Below, in pieces: positions 18,401 to 29,038 of a DNA stretch of 64,000 bases (positions are counted from its first letter, which is position 1; each line of letters begins with the position of its first letter). Source of the stretch: Gracilaria gracilis (taxonomy: Eukaryota; Rhodophyta; Florideophyceae; Gracilariales; Gracilariaceae); NCBI GenBank assembly GCA_030374805.1, contig JARGSG010000092.1, positions 186,001-250,000 of the forward strand, in the 5' to 3' direction. A program made the translations under genes and the position numbers. A model generated the notes under the pieces. That model saw only the letters and a program-made list of their open reading frames with translations. It was not told the origin of the DNA and did not search any database.

Positions 18401-19648
18401 TCATCTGACGCGGTACCCGATTCCATTGGTGGTGTGTTCATGAACCACAATGATGTCGATGACACCTTCTGTCGTGGGCTGGTTGTTCCCAATTGGTGCG
18501 TCCGTTGTAGACAGGTGGTCGTAACGAACCTCTGCAGGGTCGGCGATGACTTCTTTATCACCACCGGGTTCTGTAGTTCCGGTTGGTTGCGCGAGTGGAT
18601 CTGAGCTTCCCCGTGGTCCCGTTGGTTGACCCGCGGGCGGTTGCCGTTGATCGGAAGTCGGGGCTTTTACTATCCTATCGACGGATACTGTGGTCTCTAG
18701 CCCTCTTTCCATGATGGTGACCGTCTGGTCATTACTGCGCAAAACCTTGAATGGACCGCTAGACTTCGAAAGTAACTTCGAACGTATGTTCTCATCCACC
18801 AGTTGGTCTTCTCGTACTTCCGCAGGAGTTGGCCGAGCACCTTTTGGTGGCACGTCCACGTAGACATAGTCCCCCGGGTGTACTCTGACAATTCTCTTCA
18901 CCTGCTGGTCATAGAAGTTTTTATATCTCCTTTGGGCCTCCGTCAACTTGCCTGAGGCTACCTTCAGGGCCTGACGCAGTCTAGACAGGATGTCTTTCTT
19001 CACCTGCGCCGGGCTCTGCCTTCCAGCTGCCTTTTGGTTTGACGGGCCCGCTTGGAGTACAATTCCCGACGGGTGTCGCGAGAGAACGAGATCGAATGGA
19101 GTGGTCCCCGTAGAGCAGTGTACCTGTAGGTTATACGCGTACGTCAACGGTTGCACGTACTCGGCCCAATTGGTTTGGTGTTTCTCTACGTAGTGCCGGA
19201 GGCGGGCCACCAGGGTCTTATTGAAGCGTTCTACCTGTCCGTTGGTTTGGGGGTGGTAGGCTGTAGTGAAGTAGTGCTTCAGGCCCAACATGGTGCATAG
19301 TGATTCGAAGAACTTCGACGCCAAATTGGACCCGTTGTCTGTGAGCAGATACATGGGTGCTCCGTAGGGATAATTCCAGTGGTCCAAAAAGGCTTGGGCC
19401 AACATCGGCGAGGTGGTGCTCTTAAGGGGGATAGATCTCGTAAGCTTCGTAAACCGGTCGGTGATTACAATTACATACTTGAATCCTTTCGGTATTTCCG
19501 GGAGCGGTCCTAGCAGGTCTATTGCGACGAATTCCAACGGGCCTGCCGCAGGGAACAACTTCAGATATTTACGATGCTTTCGCAGTCTTCCACGGGTTCG
19601 AACACATGACGAGCACTTAGCCACATAGGTGTAGATGTCGTGGGCCAT
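18401..19648 (-). CDS. gypsy1 integrase
   Basis: 415 codons from MAHDIYTYVAKCSSC, continuing the upstream pol frame past one TAG at 19664. The zinc finger is complete across that stop (GHMPCLAGHPGG ... CSSC). The D,D-35-E core is visible as AIDLLGPL, LLTDNGSNLASKFF and HPQTNGQVERFNKTL. The C-terminus has the GPF module (SGPFKVLRSNDQTVT). No chromodomain is seen. The frame ends at 18401, 270 bp from the convergent antisense ORF. Confidence 0.88.
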   Translation of the reverse strand: MAHDIYTYVAKCSSCVRTRGRLRKHRKYLKLFPAAGPLEFVAIDLLGPLPEIPKGFKYVIVITDRFTKLTRSIPLKSTTSPMLAQAFLDHWNYPYGAPMYLLTDNGSNLASKFFESLCTMLGLKHYFTTAYHPQTNGQVERFNKTLVARLRHYVEKHQTNWAEYVQPLTYAYNLQVHCSTGTTPFDLVLSRHPSGIVLQAGPSNQKAAGRQSPAQVKKDILSRLRQALKVASGKLTEAQRRYKNFYDQQVKRIVRVHPGDYVYVDVPPKGARPTPAEVREDQLVDENIRSKLLSKSSGPFKVLRSNDQTVTIMERGLETTVSVDRIVKAPTSDQRQPPAGQPTGPRGSSDPLAQPTGTTEPGGDKEVIADPAEVRYDHLSTTDAPIGNNQPTTEGVIDIIVVHEHTTNGIGYRVR

Positions 19649-19663
19649 GAGTGGCCAGTAGAA

Positions 19664-21316
19664 CTATCTCCTTAAGGTGTAGTACATCCTCGTTCCTCCT
19701 GGATGACCAGCTAGGCATGGCATATGGCCCAGTTGGAGCACCCGTTGGCGGAGTGACTCCGGTATTACCTTTTGGATGAGCCCACCCAGCGGGGAGCGCC
19801 GGACCAGGTACCCCTCGTGGTCGATGTCGAATTGGGATTGTTCATGTCCCATCCCGTCGGCTAGAGATTTGCAGTACCGGTCGGTCGATTGCTCTCGGAG
19901 GAACTCCTCTCGGGTTATCGGGAAGTACTCCGCTTCTTCCGTGACGGTTAGTACGTGCCCACTCGGCATCGTAGTCTCTCCGGTCTCCATCTGGGGATCT
20001 CTTCCTTCCTCTATAAAGGTTTCCGTTAGCCTTTCTGTTGCCCTAGCTTCGTTGTGGCCCAATTGGATAACGTAGCACGGAATGTCATCCTCCACTGGGG
20101 CGTTCTCTAGTCCGTCGGTGCTTAAGCGGGACAACGCGTCAGCCACTCGATGTGTCACACCCGGCCGGTAGTGTACCTCATACTCAAATTTCGATAGGCG
20201 TAATCTCCATCTGGCCAACCGTCCGGATGCGTCGGCTAGACCGAGTATCCATCGCAAGGCATCGTGGTCCGTCCGTAGGGTGAATCTTGTTCCGTAGAGG
20301 TAAGGACGAAGCATTAGCATGCTCCATACGACCGCTAGGCATTCCTTCTCCGTTACAGTGTAGTTCTGTTCTGTCTTAGTGAGAGCTCGGCTCCAGTATC
20401 CTATCGGCCGCTTCTGTCCATCTTCTTGGTCTTGCATCAGGCAGCACCCTATTTGAGCTGCCGTCGCATCCGTGTCAAGCGTATACCGGTAGCCCGATTT
20501 GGGAAGAGCCAAGACTGGTGGGGACAGTAGGGCAGCTTTCAGTTTTCGGAAAGCCTCTATCTCCTCCTCCTCTAGGTAGCCAAATTGGTCGGCTTGTCCT
20601 TTCTGGAGTTTCTTATTCTGAGGTGCTGCTATCTTGGCGAACCCTTTTATAAACCGCCGGTAGACATTACAAAGGCCGATAAAGGACCGTATGTTCATTT
20701 GGGTTTGAGGCATCTTCGCTTCCTGAACCGCTCGAACGTTCCTTTCGGCTACCTGCAGACGTCCAGGACTGATCAAGTGACCTAGATACTCTACCTTCCG
20801 GTGAAAAAACACGCACTTGCGTAACTTCAATGTCACCCCTGCCTGTTGGAGAAGCCCTAAGACGGTGCGGATATGATTGAAGTGCTCTTTTATGGTCCTG
20901 GAGTATATGACAACGTCATCAATGTACACCAATGCGGTCTGCCACTTCACCTTAGATAGGATTATATCAAGAGCCCGTTGAAAGGTGGCGGGTGCATTCC
21001 GTAGCCCAAACGGCATTCGTAGGAAGCGGTATAGGCCTGCGTGGCATGTAAAAGCAGTTTTGTCCCGATCCTCGTCGGGTATCTCTACTTGCCAGTACCC
21101 ACAATTAGCATCCAGTGTGGTAAAGACCTTCGCATTCCCAAGGGAGTCGATGCATTTGTCCATTCTAGGAATTGGGTAAGAGTCCTTTACCGTTACGGCA
21201 TTCAATCTTCTGTAGTCTACACAGAACCTCATTCTGGTGTCTCCCCTTTTCTGGACTAGAACCACCGGGCTTGCCCATTCGGCATAGGCTGGCTCGATGA
21301 CTCCCTCACGGAGCAT
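19664..21316 (-). CDS. gypsy1 reverse transcriptase and RNase H
   Basis: RT blocks in order: SPVVLVQKRG, FCVDYRRLNAVTV, TTLDANCGYWQV, MPFGLRNAPATFQ, LVYIDDVVIYS (the YxDD active site) and YLGHLIS. RNase H follows with TLDTDATAAQIGCCL, TEKECLAVVWS and RTDHDALRWIL, then the integrase zinc-finger start. Active-site residues are intact. The frame is joined to the protease by a TGA at 21362 (CGA to TGA would explain it) and to the integrase by a TAG at 19664. Confidence 0.92.
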   Translation of the reverse strand: MLREGVIEPAYAEWASPVVLVQKRGDTRMRFCVDYRRLNAVTVKDSYPIPRMDKCIDSLGNAKVFTTLDANCGYWQVEIPDEDRDKTAFTCHAGLYRFLRMPFGLRNAPATFQRALDIILSKVKWQTALVYIDDVVIYSRTIKEHFNHIRTVLGLLQQAGVTLKLRKCVFFHRKVEYLGHLISPGRLQVAERNVRAVQEAKMPQTQMNIRSFIGLCNVYRRFIKGFAKIAAPQNKKLQKGQADQFGYLEEEEIEAFRKLKAALLSPPVLALPKSGYRYTLDTDATAAQIGCCLMQDQEDGQKRPIGYWSRALTKTEQNYTVTEKECLAVVWSMLMLRPYLYGTRFTLRTDHDALRWILGLADASGRLARWRLRLSKFEYEVHYRPGVTHRVADALSRLSTDGLENAPVEDDIPCYVIQLGHNEARATERLTETFIEEGRDPQMETGETTMPSGHVLTVTEEAEYFPITREEFLREQSTDRYCKSLADGMGHEQSQFDIDHEGYLVRRSPLGGLIQKVIPESLRQRVLQLGHMPCLAGHPGGTRMYYTLRR

Positions 21317-21361
21317 TCTATTGACCTCCGTGAGCTCAACCTCTCGGGCTTTTGGACCCGC

Positions 21362-22486
21362 TCAGTATGGTTGTTGGTGTATCGGCTTGGCACCTGGCAC
21401 CAAGTCGATACGATGTTTCGTGGCCTTAATCACCCCACAGCGACCTGACCACATGGATTCGAATGGTTCCAACAGGGAGAGAACGTTGTCCTTGAGTTTA
21501 TCACCCTCAAGGCCAATATTCACTTCCTGTCTCCAACTGGTAACCTTATCCAACTCCATAGATTGTTCTTCGGCTTTCGCTAGTTCCTTTCGGTTTTCTG
21601 ACTTCTTATGGTTATCTCCTCGTTGACGTTCCGAACTCGCCCCCCCCTCCTTAGCGTCGACGCCCCGGTTCGTACCTGATGATGTAGCACCTGGTGTAAG
21701 TACGAAAATGGCGCCTGGAGCGGGAAGAGCTAATCCGACGACGGTGTTCTTTAGGAGTTTAACAGGGTGCTCGCTGAAATTACTGAGATAGACCTGGAAT
21801 GGTATGGTGGGAACGTTATCCACTATCCCGTTGGCCATCATGGTCATATGTCTCTCCAATATTCTTGAGTGGGTTTGCAATGACAACAATCCTTGCCGGT
21901 GGCAGGTGACTGGTACTACCAATTGGTGCATCGGCGGTATGGTCACGGGTTTTGCTACTCGGACCTTGTTGGATATTGAGGCAGTTGGCTTCTCTCCCAC
22001 TCCAGATGGACTCGGAGCATATCTTTCCAGGATGGCCACTCGTGGGCCTTTTTGGAATACGACCGCTCGGGCCCGAGGTAGAATATCTTTGACGTGCTGA
22101 TCAGTAAAGGTGGTTCCTAGGATGCAGTCGGTAGCCAGTCGGTTAATGACAATGAACCGTATCCTGCACCGAAGTTGTCCCACGTTCACCGTCAGGTCTA
22201 TGCTACCGCATACGTCAAGCGGGCGCCGGTTCGCATCTACCAATGGGTTTCGGAGGGCACAAGGTCGTATCCTACTCAACGCCTTCTGGGGGAGTAATTT
22301 CGTGTTGACAAAATTGGGCCCTGCACCGGTATCGAGTACCGATACGCATGGGACCAATTTGTTTTCAGTAAACCCAAGGGTGATGTTTACCTTGTAGTTA
22401 TCATGCTTCAAGAAGCATATCGTTTCCAATTGGCTGCCTTGAATGACGGTACCTGGGTCGGATTTAGCTTCTTTGTCGATAACCAC
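21362..22486 (-). CDS. gypsy1 protease region
   Basis: VSVLDTGAGPNFVNTKLLP is the retropepsin active site (DTGA). The frame is open upstream of the Met at 22486 to about the Gag stop at 22570 and lies in the -1 frame relative to Gag, so protease-pol would need frameshifting. I see no canonical slippery heptamer at the overlap (the sequence is GGCGGAAAACGTC). The frame runs into RT across one TGA. Confidence 0.85.
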   Translation of the reverse strand: MVIDKEAKSDPGTVIQGSQLETICFLKHDNYKVNITLGFTENKLVPCVSVLDTGAGPNFVNTKLLPQKALSRIRPCALRNPLVDANRRPLDVCGSIDLTVNVGQLRCRIRFIVINRLATDCILGTTFTDQHVKDILPRARAVVFQKGPRVAILERYAPSPSGVGEKPTASISNKVRVAKPVTIPPMHQLVVPVTCHRQGLLSLQTHSRILERHMTMMANGIVDNVPTIPFQVYLSNFSEHPVKLLKNTVVGLALPAPGAIFVLTPGATSSGTNRGVDAKEGGASSERQRGDNHKKSENRKELAKAEEQSMELDKVTSWRQEVNIGLEGDKLKDNVLSLLEPFESMWSGRCGVIKATKHRIDLVPGAKPIHQQPY

Positions 22487-22569
22487 TGGGTAGACATCCG
22501 CACATAAACCAGTTGGAACGGGCTGGCCTTCCGAAGGAGGCCGGTCGGAAACGGCCTTGATGCCGACCG

Positions 22570-24663
22570 TTAGACGTTTTCCGCCTGGTGGGAGGGCTCA
22601 GGCTCCTCTAGAGGAGCCTGATCTTGGACCTCCTGGGTGATAATGATATTGACCTGTCTGGTTTCCCTTCCCATTGGACCTGCGGGCTTGATGTTCCTGG
22701 GAGCCATCCCCGGAGGTGGCCCGAAGACATCCTGATGGTTCTGTTGCCTAACCTGTAGGAGGGCTGTTCGCGTTTGCTGTGCCACATTTGGGCACGCTGT
22801 AGCCAGATGGTGCGGCGACAAGCAGAACCAGCATAGGAAATTCCCCGTGGCAGGATCCTTGATCGCCATTGCCAGCGAGCGGTGTTGGCCTGTCTGGATC
22901 ATAGGCGCCACTTGCGGCCTATTAAAAGCCGTCCGGTATGATGCTTGCTGGCTCTGAGGCGTCCCATATGGCACTGCGAGAATGTGCTCCCCACCAGTTG
23001 GTTCCGAAACCAGTGTGGGCGGCCCGTAGGTGGAGGGAGTGGTACCAAGAGTGGTTGTCGACCAGTTGGAAGGAGCTGAGGGAGCTCCAGGGTGGCCTGC
23101 TCCTACCAGGTGGATCCCTGTGCCGATTGGCGTCGTCTTCTGCGCTGCAACCTCAGAGGAGTAGTCCACTTCGAGCACCTTTCTGGTGGGTTTGTCTCGT
23201 GTCCGCAATGGTTTTGCCGCAGATGCCGATGGGCGCCGTCCCGCTCGGCGTGTATCTCCAAGGGCGTGGGCGTAGCGAGCGAGACCGTTGTAGTCCACCT
23301 TCCGGTTGGTAGCCAGGTAATTCCGAACCTGTGCCTTAATGGAGTGATCAACATTGTCAGCGAGCATGGACTTCAGCCTTGTGGTTGTGAAGACATTTCC
23401 GCATCGGGACGCCATCGCAAACAGTGACTTCGCAAATTCCATCTCGGTTTGACCTGACTTCTGACGGTAATTGAGTACTTCCGTATAGGCTTCTTGGATC
23501 ACCTCGTCCGTCGCGTACCGTTCCAACAGGTAATTAACCACCTGGGTGTAGGTCCGCAACATCTCCGTCTAATCTTCGTCCACTGCCATGGTATTTCCCT
23601 GCATCCGGCTATGGAGTAGGGTAGCAGCTTGTCCCTTGAGGTAGAACTAAATTAGCTACATGGATGCCCCTTCCGGAAAACCGTTCTGGTCACACGCGAT
23701 CTTAAACCTTTGAAGGAAATCAATAACCGCTATGGGATCATCACCACTGAAAGCCGTATCTCCCATTTGGAAACTAAGCCGCTTATGTTGCTTAGTTATT
23801 TCCTGACCAATCGAGCTGGTGTACTCAGCGCGTCTGTCGACCAGCCTGTAGGTCCTATAATCAACCGCCTTCGTGAAAAGGTCGTTCAGCGGGTGTAGTA
23901 CCTGCAGGTCAGTATCCGTGTGGGTTTCCGAGTCTGACGTCTCATACCGTTTGGCTTTCCCTCGTCGGGAACTTCTAGCCTTCCGATTGGTGTTCTTCCT
24001 CTTCTTTCTCCCTCTGCGGTCATTTTCATCTGACGAGTCCGAATCGGTATCGGAGCTTGAAGAATCCGGGTCCGACCCGTGGCCCTTTTTCTTCCTCCTA
24101 TTCGATTTCTTCTTTTCTTTTGGCTTTCGTCGCGGCTCATCCTCCGCGTCTGACGAATCACCGCCACCAGGACTCCTCTTCTTATCGTCTTGTATGGCTC
24201 CACCTGTAGGTTCCGGGAGGTATATAAACCTCGGGTCCTTATCACCATAAGGGTCTGCCCTTTTCCCGGGGGGGTCGAGATGCTTCTCACCAACTGGAAT
24301 AAAAGGAAGGTTGGCTTGGACCGTCTTCGTTGCTGTGTAGACCTGTGGATGACCCGTACCGACTGGTGTTCCGACCTGAGTGGCGTTGGATTCCTGCGGG
24401 AGCGCTTCTTTGTGCTCCTGTAAGGACTCCTGCACCATTTGGTCGATATATTCCCGGGCATTTTGCTCGAGGAATTGGAACACCAATGCGGGTATCTGAT
24501 CAGTCAGTTCCATAACGGCTCTGTCGGAGACCATTTGGGTAATTGCTTCCAGATCTAACCGCGGTACTACCACCTTGGGTTCTCCTTCGTCTGGCACGGC
24601 TTGGTCGTAAGTATCACTAGCCTCCGGGATCACCGGGTCTTCGGCATTCACCATTTGGTTCAC
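22570..24663 (-). pseudogene. gypsy1 Gag with three TAG stops
   Basis: One frame from upstream of 24663 to 22570. The N-terminal part is acidic and then very basic (KKKSNRRKKKGHG, Ser/Asp runs). The capsid-like part has FSGDDPIAVIDFLQRF, WQ-to-stop changes at 23656, 23647 and 23569, and LLERYATDEVIQEAY. A proper zinc knuckle CWFCLSPHHLATAC (CX2CX4HX4C) lies near 22815. Each stop is explained by a single C-to-T or G-to-A change in CAG or TGG. The true start lies upstream of 24663 but was not fixed. Confidence 0.8.
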
Positions 24664-24962
24664 AGGGGGAGCGGCATCGCCTGCCGTCTGCTCCTCCTGA
24701 TCGGTATAGACCGGTACGGTCCGTTGACGTAGTAGTTCCTCCGGGTTGTATAGTATTGGGATCGCATGCGGGGATGGGCCGGGGTCCGATCCTCGACTGC
24801 TAGACTCCCTGGTTCAAGTAGATTTCGTAGACATGTCCAATAGGTCAATTGATGAGTCACGAGATCGCTTTTCAGCGGTCCTCACACTCCGATCGTTATT
24901 CCAATTCCACTTCCTTCCTTACAGGATCTTCGGTTCGGGTCAATTAGTAAATCCACAATTCT

Positions 24963-24979
24963 AGGTCGGGAGACCAAAA
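24963..24979 (-). other. gypsy1 primer-binding site
   Basis: On the minus strand, three bases after the 5' LTR, TGGTCTCCCGACC would pair with a tRNA 3' end. Gypsy2 has TGGTCTCCGGAC at the same place, so both elements probably use the same primer tRNA. Its identity is not determined. Confidence 0.7.
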
Positions 24980-25488
24980 TGTGGTACAGCAGCAAGTGCT
25001 GAAACAAATTGGGTAGTTCGGTGTGGACGCGGGGCTAGGGAGCGAGCGAGGGCTCGACCTAGAAGGCAGGAGATTGGAGGCCGATTGGTATGTGGCAGCA
25101 CCGACCACTGAAGGTGCAAGATACCTGGCTGGCTAACCGTATCCAGTAGGTAGGTCCTGATGTACGGCGCGCGGTGAGATAGTAAAGCCTTAAAGGATCT
25201 GACTAAACCACTTGGTTGACTGTAGAAACCGAGCGGTATTAGAGTTAGCCAGAAGGTGCTTGGCTTTACAATCCAGTGGGGAGGGAGCGCCACACTCACC
25301 TTAAGGGTGAGTGGGGCTCAACCTCCGGCGTGGTACCCACGTGTACCACGTTGGGGGTGCCACCCTTGGGGTGAACCCGCAAAAAATAGCTGCGCTCATT
25401 AGCTACTGTAGTTTCTACCCTAACGGCATAATAGTCTATTTTCTAACCGTCCCGGCCGTCCACATGGCACTCCGCTCACTGTACCACA
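24980..25488 (-). repeat. gypsy1 5' LTR
   Basis: 509 bp, same ends as the other LTR and about 96% identical by eye. Followed by the right target duplication CAGCA (25489-25493). Confidence 0.92.
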
Positions 25489-25493
25489 CAGCA

Positions 25494-26318
25494 GTAAGTC
25501 CACTACAGACTCCCAATACTGTAGAAGAAGCGCTGCATATGTCCGACGCAGAGTGTTGGCGCTCACCAATTGAGGACGAGCTGGCTTCCTTGCAGGCACA
25601 CGAGACGTGGGAAACTGTCCGGCGAACATCAGATATGAAGGCCATTGGCTCAAGGATGGTTTTCCTTCGAAAGACGAATTCGAATGGCGATACCGTACGC
25701 TACAAAGCACGCTTGGTAGCTCGGGGCTACATGCAAGGAATAGTGGAGCGCACCTACGCACCGGTAGTCGATTCCAACACAGTACGACTCATCCTAGCTC
25801 TAGCCATTCAGAGGGGGTACAATGTTCATCAGAGGGATATCAAGACAGCGTTTCCACATGAAGACATTGATGAGACGATTCATATTGTACTACCAGCCGG
25901 TTTACAACTGTGCAAAGAGAATGAAGTCTTGAAGCTACGTAAGAGTCCTTACGGCCTGAACCAAGCACCCAGAAAATGGCATCTGAAGTGAAAGCAGGTG
26001 ATGGGAGAATTGGGATTCCAAGCGTTACGCTCGAACGAATGTCTTTTCGTCAGAGAAGATGTTTGGCTCATGCTCTATGTCGACGACATCATCATCATCT
26101 CGCCAAGTCGCGCTAACATAAGTACTCTGAAACGAGAAACATCACAGTGCTCGGACGCTAAAGATATGGGACCCTTGTCAAAGTTTTTTGCTGTCACCTT
26201 CAAGGAACTTCATGGAACTGTGTTCTTACATCAGACGGAATACGTAGAGAAAATTCTGAGACGGTTTGGAATAGAAAACGCGAATGCATTGAGTACTCCA
26301 ATGACCCAACTCTGTTGA
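25494..26318 (+). pseudogene. Ty1/copia reverse transcriptase
   Basis: The frame resumes after gypsy1 with PNTVEEALHMSDAECW, then TNSNGDTVRYKARLVARGYMQ, NVHQRDIKTAFPHEDIDETI, LRKSPYGLNQAPRKWH, one in-frame stop at 25989, and the active site LMLYVDDIIIIS. It ends at a stop after STPMTQLC. This is the RVT_2 family of copia elements. Confidence 0.88.
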
Positions 26319-26960
26319 ATGCACGAATGCAGATATGAACCTTTTGATCAGAGGCTATATCAAGAGATAGTAGGATGTTTGTTGTTTTTGGCGACTTGAG
26401 CACGACCTGATATCAACATATCAGTGACAGTACTATCCCGCCATAGCTCTGATCCTCGTCTATGTGACTGGAAGACCGTGAAGCGAGTGCTTCGATACCT
26501 TCAAGGAACGAGAGATTAAGACTTGAAGCTCCCGAACAGTGCTGGAAATTTGGTGGCCTATGCCGATGCGGATTGGAGCAGTAACACAGAAAGTCGGAAG
26601 TCTACAACGGGATTTACAATACGGTTCGGAGACTGTACCGTTGCGTGGAAGTTCTTCAAGCAGACGGTTGTGGCTCTATCTACTTCTGAAGCCGAGCATG
26701 TCGCTGCTAGTGAGGCTTGCAAGTTTGTGGTATGGATGCGCGATCTACTGAAGGACGTTAACGTGGATCTAACGGTAGCAAAGTTACTGTATCAGGAGAA
26801 TCAAGGAGCGGTAGAGTGGGAGACCTATGGAATTCGAGGTTCCAAACATGTTGCCATTCGTGGAAACTTTGTTCGAGATATAATGGAGAAAGGTGTCGTT
26901 CGTGTTCGACGCATTTCCTCGGAGAAGATGCCAGCAGATATTATGACAAAGCCTCTTTAA
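26319..26960 (+). pseudogene. Ty1/copia RNase H
   Basis: After a damaged link, the frame from 26523 gives LVAYADADWSSNTESRKSTT, VVALSTSEAEHVAASEACK, RGSKHVAIRGNFVRD and PADIMTKPL, the canonical copia RNase H end. A usual Asp (DNQGA) is Glu here (QENQGA). Stops between 26318 and 26523 break continuity with RT. Confidence 0.85.
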
Positions 26961-27023
26961 TCGCATTTATTTCGCAGACATGTTGGTTTCCTTGGTGTTC
27001 CTTCAATGAAGCATGTGAAAAAA

Positions 27024-27355
27024 CAAGAGGGGGACTTGGAATAGATTGGCAGGGGATACATAATGGCCGTCCACACGATGCATTATACGATGAAGTGCTG
27101 TTACAGCTCGGACAAATGTGTGGAATTGCCTACAAGGATGCAACAGGACACGCGTAGTTGCATTTGCGTTTGAAAATATATTTTGCGTAATACAGATAGA
27201 ACTGATCTACATATGCGAGAAGATTCTACACAAGGCATCATCTATTGTGATCTACTGTGCTTATACTCTTTAAGTCTCTGTCGCCAGCTATATAAGTAAA
27301 GTCAGATGGGACAGAACTGTTAGAATCTGGTTGACCCTGAAGTTTTGTATTCAAG
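27024..27355 (+). repeat. Copia polypurine tract and 3' LTR
   Basis: AAGAGGGGGA (27025-27034) is followed by a stretch starting CTTGGAATAG and ending TATTCAAG at 27355. These ends are inverted relative to one another and resemble copia LTR termini. At 27356 gypsy2 sequence resumes. No 5' LTR was found to compare, so the boundaries are approximate. Confidence 0.6.
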
Positions 27356-28699
27356 TAAACGCACCGGCTTCCGGATCTTCGCCGTCTGCGACGAGCAGGT
27401 CATCACAGATGTCGTCCGAAATCAGTTCGTAGTCTTCTCTCCCCTGCTCAATGAGGAAACAGGGGATATCTTCATCATCTTCATCGACGCGGAGCGCTTC
27501 GCCATCCATTCCTACAGGTGGAAGAGCACCCGCTTGCTCGTTGAGATTTCCCTTCTTGTAGGTGACTTCATAATCAAACTCGGCTAGCCGAAGACGCCAG
27601 CGCATTAAACGCCCAGAAGGTTCCGTGATTGACATTAACCAACGCAATGCCGAGTGATCCGTATTGACGGTAAAGCGAACACCTATAAGATATGATCTTA
27701 ACGTCTGTAAAGCCCATACCATGGCGAGACACTCTTTTTCGGATACCGAGTCCCGTTCATGAACGTTGAGGGTGCGAGACAAAAATCTAATTGTTCTGCG
27801 TTCCCCATCGGGTGTAGTCTGAAATAAAGCACAGCCGGTCTGGTAATCGCTCGAATCCGTATCCACGGTAAATGGAAACCCGTTCTTCGGTAACGAGAGC
27901 ACGGATTCTGTTGTAACTGCCTCTATAAAAGAGTTCAATGCTTTCACTTGCGTGAGAGCAAGGGAGCCAGATTTGATGGTTGTCCCTTCTTCAAGAGCTC
28001 GTGGAGCGGTCCCGTGATCTTCGCGAAGCGAGGAATAAACCGTCGATAGACGTTGCACAATCCAAGAAAGGAACGCAACTCAGTCTGAGTAGTAGACAGT
28101 CTAGCCTGTTTGAGTGACTTCACGCGAGCTTGCTCGATCAGTCGCCGTTCTGGATGGATATCATGTCCAAAATACTTGACCGAGTCAGTAAAGAATTCAA
28201 ATTTCCTCAGTTTGAGTGTTACTCTTGCGTCACGCACTGTTGCGATTTTCTCACGAACGTGATCCAAATTGTCACCCAAGTTGTTGGAGAAGACGATGAT
28301 ATCGTCTAAGTAGACGAGACAACTTCGGCATTTCAAACGGACGAGGAGGATATCCGAAGCACGCTGAAAAGTAGCGGGGGCACTCGTTAGTCCAAACGCC
28401 ATACGATTAGAGCGGTACAGCTCTGAATGACAGGTGAGTTCAGTATTATCACGGTCTTCCGGTCGCGCGGGTACTTGACAGTATCCCCAGTTCGCATCCA
28501 AAGTGTAGAAAACGGTTGCCTCTCCGAGAGAGTCCATATGCTCGTCCATACGAAGTATGGCGTACACGGCTTTGACGCTGGCTTCGTTAAGGCGACGATA
28601 ATGGATGCAAAAACGCCAGGATCCATCTGGTTTCGGAGCCAGTACAACCGGAGATGGCCACGGCGACTGTGCCGGTTCTATCACGCCAGCGCGGAGCAT
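27356..28699 (-). pseudogene. gypsy2 reverse transcriptase and RNase H, frameshifted
   Basis: The first frame (28699 to 27944) has SPVVLAPKPDGSWRFCIHYRR, YTLDANWGYCQV, MAFGLTSAPATFQ and LVYLDDIIVFS (YxDD). The second (to 27356) continues with FTVDTDSSDYQTGCALF, SEKECLAMVWALQTLR and TDHSALRWLM. A frameshift near 27960-28050 joins them. Coding ends abruptly at GEDPEAGAF at the copia LTR; the integrase is absent. Confidence 0.88.
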
Positions 28700-29038
28700 T
28701 TTGCTGATTTGAAACTCTTCTTCTTCCGGAGCCTTCGTACCTGCCCTGTAATGGTGTTGAGCAATCGGTTTGGTGCCGGGTGGTAAATCAATCCGGTGTT
28801 CCGTAGCCGTAACCTCTCCGAGGGAACCATCTCACATTGCTGTAAACTCACACAACATATCACGCAACCTCTCGCGGTTTGAATCCTGTACATGACCGAG
28901 ATCTAATTCTTCTAGCTCCTTAATAGGGTCAATCTTGCCATAATTTGTAGCTACGGTCTTCTTTTCCGGGTCTCCCGTGTTGTTAACCGTTTGAGACTGG
29001 TTCGACGCTTGCGCACGCTACGAATACCCCTCAGCCTC

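Larger units (their letters stand above)
14740..25488 (-). mobile_element. gypsy1: near-complete Ty3/gypsy element (10.7 kb) with antisense ORF
   Basis: Order on the minus strand: 5' LTR (24980-25488), primer site, Gag, protease, RT-RNase H, integrase, internal G-run, antisense gene (plus strand), polypurine tract, 3' LTR (14740-15248). The two 509-bp LTRs differ at roughly 18 sites by eye. Coding damage consists only of point stops at 23656, 23647, 23569 (TAG), 21362 (TGA) and 19664 (TAG). Inserted in copia with a 5-bp duplication. Confidence 0.9.

Noticed and set aside
22560-22590. Slippery site for gypsy1 gag-pol at GGCGGAAAACGTC
   Set aside because: The -1 relation is real, but the heptamer GGAAAAC does not allow good re-pairing in the P site; left as unexplained.
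23886-24461. 191-codon frame overlapping gypsy1 Gag
   Set aside because: Out-of-frame reading of the Lys/Ser-rich Gag region.
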